Part shown: piece by piece, positions 57,187 to 64,000 of the stretch | Numbering within the stretch: the stretch's first letter is position 1 | How the letters are laid out: each line of letters opens with the position of its first letter | Assembly (NCBI GenBank): GCA_005784505.1 | Contig: VCAZ01000019.1 | Coordinates: 1-64,000 of the forward strand | Direction of reading: 5' to 3' | Source: Bagarius yarrelli | Lineage: Eukaryota; Chordata; Actinopteri; Siluriformes; Sisoridae | Length of the DNA: 64,000 bases | Position numbers and translations under genes: made by a program | Notes under the pieces: generated by a model | What the model was told of the DNA's origin: nothing | Databases searched by the model: none | The model's input: only the letters and a program-made list of their open reading frames with translations

Positions 57187-60100
57187 AATTATACTATCTA
57201 ATAACTCACATTCCAACTATACCATCTACTGTTGTAGTTGCTTCTTTGTTTTCCTTTGTTTTTTTGTGTTTATTGTTAATGTGGTAATGACACATACAGG
57301 AAAGGATTCTGGGTAATAAAGAATTCTTATTCTAGTTGTCAGTGCACACACTTATCTTCTAAGCTGGTGTTAAATGTTGGGCTTGTAGTGTTACAGGATT
57401 AGATCCAGCCAATGCTAGGTGAGGCTAATTATAGAAAACCCACTAACCACAGTACACAACACACACACATTAGTCACTTGGGCACGTTAGTTTCAAAGCT
57501 TAATTTGTTTCTTCATTTGGATGATCATGAACTTTTCTGGCATGTAAAAAACGCACATAGCGTCGGAAAGTGATGAAATTGGCTGTAAACGAAATGTGCT
57601 CATAATTTGTGTGTAATCATTCTTGAAGTCTTCATGATTGTAACATTTGGGTAGCAATTAACTGTCAAAGAAATTGCAATAATGGCGATTTATTGCCCGA
57701 TTTGTGGCTTTAGCGATTAATTGTTTGTTTTAGGGCTTTGATGATTAAATATTAGCAGTATGCATTTAACACACTTCACACATTTAAATAATTTGAGTTA
57801 CTTATTTAGTAAATAATAAAATAATTACTTTAGTTTTAGAATTAAGAAAAATCTGTAAATGACAGCGAAGATAAGAAAGGCTGTAGATTCCAAATAAAAT
57901 CATACACAGAAATATAAAAATTCTGCAAATAACACAAAACAATCACTAAAAACTACGACTATAACAGAACAGGCCATTAATGTCACTTTTCCAAACTAGT
58001 CTGATCCTGCTCCTTAATGGCTTGGAAGATTATTGGAAAGAATTAAACACGTGTATTCGATTAGCATAAGAATAAAGATATTGAAAGAAGATTGTGTGAG
58101 CGTCAAAAATTTCTGCTCTGCATTTAAAGCATTTTATAAATCGCTCTGCTCCGATTTTTTTTTCCCGGCTCCTCTATCACGCCGAACTTCTTTAATTCCT
58201 CCTTACTTTATTTTCACTCCATGAAAAAATGAGTGTCTTGTTAACATTCCACTGTTAAAAAAATATTTATTATTACATATATAGATATTATTAAATCCAT
58301 ATTCTACTGTGTTTGGTCACTGCTGTTTAAATGTTTACCAGCATATGAATTACATGCCGTTACATTATAGGCCATTAACTTGAACATTAGTAGAGCGTTA
58401 GTGGAGCGCTCTCAGAGAACACTTGGCGTGACAAAAAAAAGCACTCTTTAGCTATACTTTACATTTACAGCATTTACCAGACGCCCCTAATCTTCAGGTT
58501 GGTAGTCCAACATCTTAACCATGAGCCATCACTTCCCCACTTTGTTTAAATTCTCTAGTAGGAAGTGGGGTTTTTCAGGTACTACAATTTCCCCCTTGTA
58601 CCTAGTATGTCTATTAAAATCAGGTAGCCGTTTGTCATTTTTTTTATAAATGATAGAAGAATGCAAAACAAATAAATAATGAAGCAAAATTGGTTCACAT
58701 TGACAAGTTGGAATAGGAACAAATTTTATATTATAGAAAGTAAATATTGCAAGTAGAATTCTCTAAAAATAAAACAACTCACTTCTTGTTTTTGTCACTG
58801 GTGGCTAAAGGCAAGACTGATAGTGTCGTTACGTTTTTCAAATGTTACTCATTCCAAGTCATATACATATTAACACGTTTAACACAAACAAATCACGGGT
58901 AATATTTTGGTATGCTCATAGCTTCCTGGTAATGTGTTTTGTAGCTGTCTGCTAATTTTCTTAGAAAAGCATTTCTTAGTAGTGTTGAATGTATTGTCAA
59001 CAGTTTTCTAGAATATTCTGTTGCTAGATAATTACAGCGGTTTTGCTTGTAGAAAACACTGTATAGACTTGCTTAGAGTTTTGAGCTTTTTGGCCTTGGC
59101 AGAAGTTTTTAGAAGCTCATCAACCTGGAAACACCATTTCCACAGTGATAGACTGTGGTGGAAGCATCATGTTGTAGGGATCAGGAAGTGAAAATCTCAG
59201 ACTGTTTTCCTTCCAACATACAAAAGTGGCCCTAGTTATACTGCCAGAACTACTTTACAGTGGTTTAAAATTAAGAAACTAAATCCAAACTCAATCAATC
59301 TAATAATCAATGACAAAACCTGAAAATACCTGTTCACCAGTGACTTCCATCCAGATCATCTCTACCAGCCTTAGTGGGTGGATAAATAGTCCTACTGGTA
59401 AAAAAAACTATTACATGTTGTATGTGTAGTTGAAACCAATTACTCATCAGCAAACATCCTTATCCAGAGCGAGTTACATTTCTCTCATTTATACAACTGA
59501 TCAATTGGGGTTTAAGGGCCTTGATCAGGGGCCTAACACTAGTGACTTGGGGAGTGCTGGTAATAGAACCTTAAGTTTCCAATTCCACCTAAACACTGCG
59601 CTAGCACTTCCCCACACATTAGCACCTTTTAGTAATATCAGATTTTTTTAATCTTGACCTTTTTTTTTTTTTTACATTAAAACAACACTTTCTTTTAATA
59701 GTTATGATCATGACACTTTCCAACAATGCAATTAAAGTGTTTGTGTGTGTGTGTTGTGTGTACACAGGCCATCACACAGTGTACATTGGTGTTAATGTGC
59801 CCAAGAGCTACCATCGCAGACGGAGACACAGAAGACGTTCAAGTCACAAGGAAAAGAAAGAACGATTAAACGAAAGCGTTAGCGACAAGTCGGACCAGGA
59901 GAATGTGGATGATCTTCATGTCTCCAGCATCCTCAAACCTCTCAGTGAGTCACACAGGGCTAAAATATCCTGCATGATCCAATGACTACAGACAGACTGA
60001 TTAATTTATACGACTTGTTTCACCCACTTAGATTAAAGTTTAAATTCAGTAGGAACAGGTAGCTCAACTAGAACAAGCTGCAAAAGAGACACTGTTCTGT

Positions 60101-63100
60101 TCGGAAACATTAAAATAGCAAGACCATTTTAATAAAATAAGAAACATAAGACAATAGATTAGAATTCCAGCTTTTAAATTCCTGATATATTAAAGTGTCT
60201 AATTTTCTTATTACATCTAGATGTATTAAACCTCAACGTAACCTTCGGTTTGAACCTCTCATTTTATATATTATCAGCATGAACATGGGAATTTATTGTG
60301 TCAGGGGGTGCTGGGGGGCAGGGTTTGATGCGCCACAGGGGGGGGATTTTTAACATATCCAATTTCCTAGCCTTTCCTAGCTGTCGGCACACTCAGCACA
60401 CCTAATTCCCACGACGGTGATCAGTAATTCATCATCAGACGGTGATGGTGATCAGTAATTTTTGATTAAAAAATTAAAATTGCTCAGTTTCTTTTTCTTC
60501 TTTCTCTTCTTTTCCAAATTAAATTACGTTGAGGGCCTAAACACAGACAAAACCTCATGAAACTTTGCACACGCATCAAACAAAAATTTACTTTTAAAAA
60601 AGTGCCCCTTTCGTACATGTATGAAAATGTGTACGAACGCACAACAAAGACTAAGAAAAAGTCCGAACATTTTATGTTTAGTTGTGGTATTATAACATAC
60701 GTCTCCTAGAGATTTATTCAGGTCAACAGCAAATTTGGTTCATGTAATCTAAAGGCCTTTACGATGTTAAATTGCGAAGATCTTAGGTTTTCGTTGATGT
60801 GACGGCCTGACAAGTTTCAATGTTTTCCCATGAAACAGGAAATTGTTATTGCTCAGGCACACAATCTCCGATCTGCTTGAAAATTCATATTTTTAATAAA
60901 AAATTTCTGGCTTTAAGGCGTCTACATAGCAACATTTAGTTATAGTACCACCATCTGGCAGCAGGAGGTTTGGCACATATAAATGAATTTAGTATATTCC
61001 TCCTATATTTACCACGTTAAATAGATTATAGGTATTTCTCACCTTTTAATGCTGCCTACAGCTTTGATGAAACACATTTAGATAGATTTACAGTTTACAA
61101 TTCATATTTCTGACTGTCTTCTTTTATTTTACAAGCTTTGGACATTGCCAATATTTTTTTATGCGAAAAAAAACGAAAACAAACAATGAAAAAACATCAA
61201 TGTTTGGTTGTTGGTCCAGTAAATCCAGACATTGGACAAGTTGGCCAAGAAAAACCACAACAGCTGTTGACAGAAACATTGTGAGAGCATTGTAAAAAAA
61301 AAAAAAAACCCCAGCAAAATAACAGTCACTGACATCATCACAAGTCTCCACAGGGTGGGGGTGAAAACTGAAAAAAAAAAAACCCCACTCATAAACAGTA
61401 AGAAACAGAAGTCCAGGGTGTGACAACACAGAGATGAGCCACCAAAGACATAGAGAAATGTAGGATCTAATTATAATTTAAAATAGGGCTGAATAGATAG
61501 TAAATTGATAATAAAAATGATTGACATGAGCCTGTGTTTATTCACAGTAAAGCATGAGTAACATGATTAAACTGAGAAATTTGACACTTTTATCGACTAA
61601 ATGAGCTCATTTCAAACTTGATGCCTCCTACAAGTCTTGCCAAGTTGGCAAGAAAAAGGAGGGGCTGAAAAAGTACATTTTAAATATTAATAAATTTTGA
61701 ACATTTATCAACTAATTAAATTAAAATGTGTTATGAAGTTGTATTAATTTATTTACAACAGTACGTGTATGTTAATGTTAAATTTAAAAAAGTTTTTTTG
61801 TCCAATCAGATTTCAGTTTCTATGTGCCGCCATGTTAATCTAATCTGCCCTTCAGAATCAGTAGCGCTGCCAATGGAACTTACACTATATTAGCAGTGGC
61901 AGACTGATCATTGGTTAATATTATTAAAGGCTTCCGACGCCCGGTAGCTGGCGTACACTGACATCAGCATTTTTCTGTCCTCTCATTGGTTGACTGTTTC
62001 AGCCCATTTTAGTTAGGAAAACTCGTTCGTACGGTTAAATTTGAATTTTTACCTTCACAATGGCTGACAGAGGAGAAGAAATTGACTTGGACATGCTTAA
62101 AAATCCATTTTAAGGCAAGACTTTATGTATGTATGTATGTATGTATGTATGTATGTATGTGGTACAGTTGTGGTTGTAGTGTAGAGGTTTAGAGTCTTAA
62201 CAGGGGTTCTTGCGGTAATAAAAATGGTTTTCATTCTTAAGGCATGAAATGTCTGTCTGTCTGTAATGCCACACTGTGTTATATTGTGTTTTTGTTTAGT
62301 ATTAATGGTTTTTAAAATTGTAATATTGGTGGTATTGAGAGGTGTATCAGTCGGGTAAATTTCCACTGAAGGCCCAGGTACCGAATCCACCGCCTGCCAC
62401 TGGTAAGATATAGTGTATAATGTATTTTTCCACATTTTGTCTCTCTGGACAGTGGGCAAACCCATTCTTTGGGTGATGTAGTTCTGGTTGGCATGTTAGT
62501 GCCCAGTATGTAATAAGCCTTGTGGATCAGACTATGGCCGGGTCATGCAGTTCCAGCTAGAGTTGTTTGAAATTGAGTGTTTAAAAGAGGTGGTGACCAG
62601 AAAGGTGATTATGAAGTGCCCCAATCTTTAAAGCCAGTGGTTTATTTCTCTTTTTCCAAAGGGACCACAGCCAATCAAATTGTGACATTTAGCAACAAAC
62701 TGCCCTCTGGGTTTAGCCACATGCCTACTTCTACTGCCCGCGCTTGCCAGAATTTCTGGGGTATAAAAGGGAAACTCAGTAAAAAGTAAATGATGACTGC
62801 AGTTGCTGAAACCGCTAGACCAGATATTGTTGCTGATCTACTAAAAAACACATTTTCAAGTCACACTGTTACAGATCAAGAGGACAAAATCATTGGGATT
62901 GTTGCAAACATGGTGATATTGGCGCCGCTCTAACCTGGCACTGTAACATTAGTCTTCTGCCCAATTATGTTTCTCTAAAGTTTTTCTTTTGTTGTTGTTA
63001 CTGGGCTCTCTTGCAGTCTCTCCAGCGGCTGAACGGATCCGCTTTATTTTGGGTGAAGAGGATAGTGGCCCACCGCCGCCACAGTTATTTACTGAACTCG

Positions 63101-63152
63101 ATGAGCTGCTTACTACTGATGGCAATGAGGTTGAGTGGAAAGAGACAGCCAG
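41210..63152 (+). CDS. slc4a4: electrogenic Na+/HCO3- cotransporter NBCe1, first four coding exons (partial)
   Basis: Exons: 41210-41226 (predicted, MSEKN plus two bases), 57068-57138, 59768-59944 and 63017-63152. The gene continues past the window. Exon 2 gives DYEAVVDRGASYVKHCDKEE. Exon 3 gives HHTVYIGVNVPKSY, the basic RRRRHRRRSSHKEKKER and SSILKPL. Exon 4 gives SPAAERIRFILGEE and PPPPQLFTELDELLTTDGNE then VEWKETA. These match the N-terminus of human NBCe1-B/C almost position for position. All phases agree, and the split Ile before SPAAERIRF is as in human. Exon 2 has no in-frame ATG, so a start exon must lie upstream; 41210 is the best phase-matching candidate with a GTAAGT donor. The protein moves Na+ with bicarbonate across the plasma membrane. 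The segment seen here is cytosolic and regulatory (autoinhibitory, IRBIT-binding in mammals). Intron 1 would be 15.8 kb. dck lies upstream on the same strand. Confidence 0.93.
41970..42392 (+). mobile_element. hAT-like nonautonomous element (slc4a4 intron 1)
   Basis: Sister copy of 7797-8300. The right end is 'tatattgtgcagccca', a hAT-type terminus in reverse. It shares 'ttataaatgagtgaatctgt', 'gatggataaatac' and 'acgtaactgagataatcagt' with the other copy. Confidence 0.6.
42393..43015. other. intronic DNA, nothing recognised
   Basis: A 70-codon plus-strand frame at 42735 (KIIIKIKVEYSKTVISETTV) resembles an HTH-side transposase fragment but is too short and diverged to assign. Confidence 0.35.
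43018..43170 (+). repeat. (ATCC)n and dispersed repeat head
   Basis: Tandem catc/atcc units (43026-43090) lead into 'cagggtcatggggatctgtt', 'caccctggacaggtcactgg' and 'ccattgcagggtcaattt', the head of the family seen at 1430-1735. Confidence 0.65.
44090..44220 (-). repeat. SINE-like copy, reverse
   Basis: 'tccagagcaacttatatatc', 'attaggggttaaggggcttg' and 'atcagggacccttaggtgg' are in family order on the minus strand. Confidence 0.65.
44370..44435 (+). mobile_element. right-end fragment of the 36870 MITE family
   Basis: 'gttggagctaaaatccgcag' and 'gaccatccgaagtctggaca' match the right half of the MITE at 36870-37063, with decay. Confidence 0.55.
45175..45305 (+). repeat. SINE-like second family fragment
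   Basis: 'gtagtgggttaaggtgccag', 'tctggggtttaattccggct' and a T/C-rich tail. The tRNA-like promoter region is recognisable but differs from the main SINE-like family. Confidence 0.4.
45470..46222. mobile_element. probable hAT-like element (slc4a4 intron 1)
   Basis: The left end 'cagtgttccccaaacttttt' and the right end 'ggtttagggacccctg' are imperfect inverted repeats. There is no coding capacity and no target duplication was found. Confidence 0.4.
46225..48925. other. intronic DNA, mostly unrecognised
   Basis: No exon is found. The block at 46560-47050 is GC-richer and has moderately long frames on both strands (for example LLFGSASKFQVSSSFLAALK on plus). It may be a decayed LTR element but shows no diagnostic motif. 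The rest is AT-rich. Confidence 0.35.
48930..49191 (+). mobile_element. LTR-like 3' end
   Basis: The sequence 'ctcttcaataaagccattgc' followed by 'cagcctggttcgttaca' has the R/U5 layout of a fish gypsy LTR (AATAAA about 50 bases before a terminal ACA). The palindrome 'agctttttaagctagcgcta' lies upstream. The 5' limit is uncertain. Confidence 0.4.
49192..51050. other. intronic AT-rich DNA, nothing recognised apart from (TTTTA)n
   Basis: A TTTTA repeat occurs at 50970-51006. A Tc1-like reading is faintly suggested near 50520-50830 ('gcagaatgctgccaccatca'), but no frame supports it. Confidence 0.35.
51055..51380 (-). repeat. dispersed repeat, reverse copy of the 1430-1735 family
   Basis: 'ctgcatctttctgtgtgggg', 'agttgcccataggagtgtgt', 'tggtgatctgtccaggatga' and 'agctgggatcaactccggca' are the reverse of the family order. 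Confidence 0.65.
51668..51850 (+). repeat. tRNA-derived SINE-like copy (slc4a4 intron 1)
   Basis: 'aagttgttggactgctaacc', 'ggttggcccctgagcaaggc', 'tacatcgctttggataacaa' and 'ccaaatgctgtaaatgtaaa'. Confidence 0.75.
52440..52870 (-). repeat. dispersed teleost repeat (slc4a4 intron 1)
   Basis: It starts with four tcaag-type pentamers, then 'tttatttctatagcactttt', and contains 'ggaaaccaggttcagtcagg' and 'cagacaaaccagcaggttat', shared with 11890-12240. Confidence 0.6.
53308..53465 (+). mobile_element. decayed MITE of the 36870 family
   Basis: Inverted ends 'ccaggggtcaacagattcct' and 'tgtttggtgactcctgg', with 'agagttcagctcctattttc' inside. Confidence 0.5.
53480..53710 (+). mobile_element. LTR-like segment before gypsy pol remnant
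   Basis: 'tttgtaaataaacttcaaca' and the terminal 'aacggtgattcattaca' have the polyadenylation and U5 layout of a gypsy LTR. It lies about 580 bases 5' of the pol remnant on the same strand. Confidence 0.4.
54290..54850 (+). pseudogene. Ty3/gypsy pol (reverse transcriptase) remnant
   Basis: Translated pieces in order: PEVYAEFTEVFSKVNATQ (protease/RT linker), then SAAGSFFVEKKDGGLR (start of the RT palm), then LPFVPTALEQICEADVFTNV and DLCSVCITSFALGREI, then NTSSPPIFRNFLN. These follow the usual gypsy order, but the catalytic D-D block is missing, frames change and stops intervene. The copy is dead. Confidence 0.75.
55360..55830 (+). mobile_element. unclassified element shared with 17080-17345 and 25080-25280
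   Basis: Its first half ('taagtgtgggtccaaacaga', 'ttaagaaaattgcccagaat', 'tcatctggaggtgttgtttc') matches the reverse complement of 25080-25200. Its second half ('ctgaatgttgtcacggcaat', 'gcacttccaaaattgcag') matches 17080-17345. It is thus a fuller copy linking the two fragments. Confidence 0.6.
56105..56290 (-). repeat. dispersed repeat fragment (1430-1735 family)
   Basis: 'agtggttagcacctttaatt', 'tgtagagtttgcatgttgtc' and 'gtttcctctcacagtccaca' follow the reverse family order. Confidence 0.5.
56311..56407 (+). repeat. (TG)n microsatellite, about 97 bases
   Basis: A long TG run with one TATG interruption. Frames reading VCVC or HTHT across it on both strands are artefacts. Confidence 0.97.
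56408..56760 (+). repeat. TG-flanked repeat with TTAGGGG core
   Basis: This unit lies between two TG microsatellites. It has 'ggtggggaccagaattgagg' + 'tccccatca' at one side, and an array of gggataggg and ggggtta units at 56590-56643, then 'gcgagtctccacaagggcag' at the other side. The layout matches a common fish repeat containing ggttaggg tracts, and the mirrored 'ggggacc'/'tccacaagg' ends suggest a mobile unit. Confidence 0.6.
57144..57178 (+). repeat. (CA)n directly after slc4a4 exon 2 donor
   Basis: The intron starts GTATGA and then (CA)n. The repeat begins five bases past the splice site. Confidence 0.95.
57190..58455. other. slc4a4 intron 2, mostly unrecognised
   Basis: 'attgcaataatggcgattta' and 'gctttagcgattaattgttt' at 57670-57735 suggest one end of a hAT-like element. 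Nothing else is recognised. Confidence 0.35.
58459..58543 (-). repeat. SINE-like copy with internal deletion
   Basis: Tail 'ttacagcatttaccagacgc' joins directly to head 'cttcaggttggtagtccaac'. The middle is missing. Confidence 0.65.
59450..59615 (-). repeat. SINE-like copy, reverse, 150 bases before slc4a4 exon 3
   Basis: 'ccttatccagagcgagttac', 'aattggggtttaagggcctt' and 'gatcaggggcctaacactag' in reverse family order. Confidence 0.7.
60300..61020. other. slc4a4 intron 3, possible repeat
   Basis: It contains a 9-base G run, 'gacggtgatggtgatcagta' with a second related copy at 60414-60428, and prose typical of dispersed fish repeats, but the family is not identified. Confidence 0.3.
62126..62160 (+). 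repeat. (TGTA)n microsatellite
   Basis: Eight to nine tandem tatg units. Confidence 0.95.
62160..62410 (+). repeat. dispersed repeat shared with 21710-21955
   Basis: 'gttgtagtgtagaggtttag', 'gtgttatattgtg', 'gtatcagtcgggtaaatttc' and 'ccactgaaggcccaggtacc' are in the same order as in the other copy. Immediately before it (62060-62113) 'atggctgacagaggagaaga' opens a short frame (MADRGEEIDLDMLKNPF), possibly the start of an element's own gene. Confidence 0.6.
62570..62935 (+). pseudogene. coding-like remnant, possibly hAT transposase
   Basis: One plus frame reads SLKPVVYFSFSKGTTANQIV and stops at 62788. A second run from 62793 reads TAVAETARPDIVADLLKNTF then DQEDKIIGIVANM. The two runs look like parts of one mobile-element protein. 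No catalytic motif is seen and the family is a guess from its position behind a repeat also found in cacfd1 intron 1. Confidence 0.3.
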
Positions 63153-63581
63153 GTAACACATGCACCCACTAAACACTACACAAGAAATGAAATATAGAAA
63201 GACAAGGGGTAGAAGTCACAAATTTCAGGTAATAGTCATATCCTGGGTCTTTGTTAAACATTTATATTCTTTACCTAATTTATTTTAGTTTTTACACAGA
63301 AACACAATGAATAATTCAAATAAGTTTATGTAAACTCAGGTCTAATTTAAAGCTAATAACAGCAGAGAAGCATATTAGTCACAAGCGTTGATTACTTAAT
63401 CAACGTATTCATCAATACAGGTGTGTGCATAGTTGCGGGAACGTATTTTGCACAGGGTGGGGCTGCAGAAATAAAAAGGGGGCTGGACTCCGGCCGTAAT
63501 GTATGGTAATCACGCAGGGGGGAGCTGTTGTAGGCGCTGCTGATTGGCCCTTTGCCACCTGAACAATAAAGTAACGGGAGA

Positions 63582-63790
63582 AACATGTGTAGGAAGACCA
63601 TGTCCATGGACTTTAGTTCAGGATTCAACACAGTTAATCGTCAACATTTGGGTAAGAAGCTGAGCATGCTGGGACTGAACACCTTCCTGACTGGTCCAAA
63701 TTCGGAACAACATCCCCAGCAACTACCACACTACCACACTAAGCATGGCTGTGGGAACATCTTTTATCAGAAGGGTGCTGAGGGTTAAGG
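63582..63790 (+). pseudogene. LINE reverse transcriptase fragment (slc4a4 intron 4)
   Basis: The frame reads TMSMDFSSGFNTVNRQHLGK followed by LSMLGLN, the 'xVDFSSAFNTI...LxxKLxxLGL' block that opens the palm of L2-like reverse transcriptases. The rest is lost. Confidence 0.6.
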
Positions 63791-64000
63791 GACATTTTAA
63801 TTTTCCTAGTTGTTGGGAGGGGTTCTGCAGCACCTCAGCACCTTTAATTTTGTGCATATTTTGTACAAGTGTTAGCACAAGACAACGAGAGCAAATCATT
63901 ACTGTTAGCACTACAAGACAACGAGCAAATCAACAAAAAACAAAACAAAACCAATTACTAAATAAGCGGAACAACCACCTACTGGTACTGTTACAACCAC

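Noticed and set aside
60601..60720. Possible conserved noncoding element in slc4a4 intron 3
   Set aside because: The wording resembles dispersed repeats and conservation cannot be judged from one sequence.

Overview
The window is vertebrate nuclear DNA from a teleost fish. Introns are long with GT...AG boundaries, the base composition is AT-rich, CA/TG and GATA microsatellites are abundant, and there are many decayed Tc1/mariner, hAT, L2-type LINE, Ty3/gypsy and tRNA-SINE-like copies. The repeat mix looks more like an otophysan (catfish or characin type) than a spiny-rayed fish, but that is only an impression.

Four protein-coding genes could be rebuilt exon by exon with consistent splice phases. 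rexo4 (+, 7289-14099, 8 coding exons, 420 aa) is a DEDDh 3'-5' RNA exonuclease. cacfd1 (-, 23733-18693, 5 coding exons, 169 aa) is the calcium channel flower homologue. dck (+, 27383-34535, 7 exons, 261 aa) is deoxycytidine kinase. slc4a4 (+, from 41210, running off the right edge) is represented by the first four coding exons of the B/C-type N-terminus of the electrogenic Na+/HCO3- cotransporter NBCe1. The first slc4a4 exon is a 17-base coding segment predicted from splice phase.

Layout: 1-7060 is gene-free apart from an unidentified coding-like island (656-930), a probable solo gypsy LTR, a Tc1-like fossil and a 5'-truncated L2 LINE. 7065-14380 is rexo4. 14400-18690 is AT-rich intergenic DNA with MITEs and SINEs, including one SINE with a perfect 5 x 20 bp GC-rich expansion. 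18693-24250 is cacfd1 and its promoter side. 24253-27120 holds a roughly 1 kb inverted-terminus element and a LINE tail. 27130-34650 is dck, with CCAAT boxes and an E2F-like site upstream and a Tc1 element in intron 1. 34650-40840 is intergenic and contains two clear nested insertions. 40845-64000 is the slc4a4 5' region, with a 15.8 kb first intron packed with repeats.

The four genes do not form a pathway. In human, REXO4 and CACFD1 lie close together (9q34) and DCK is next to SLC4A4 (4q13), so the window joins two ancestral neighbour pairs. No novel defence, CRISPR or operon-like system is present. The most interesting signals are CA/TG repeats sitting directly against splice sites in three of the genes, above all (TG)27 forming the 3' splice site of dck exon 3.
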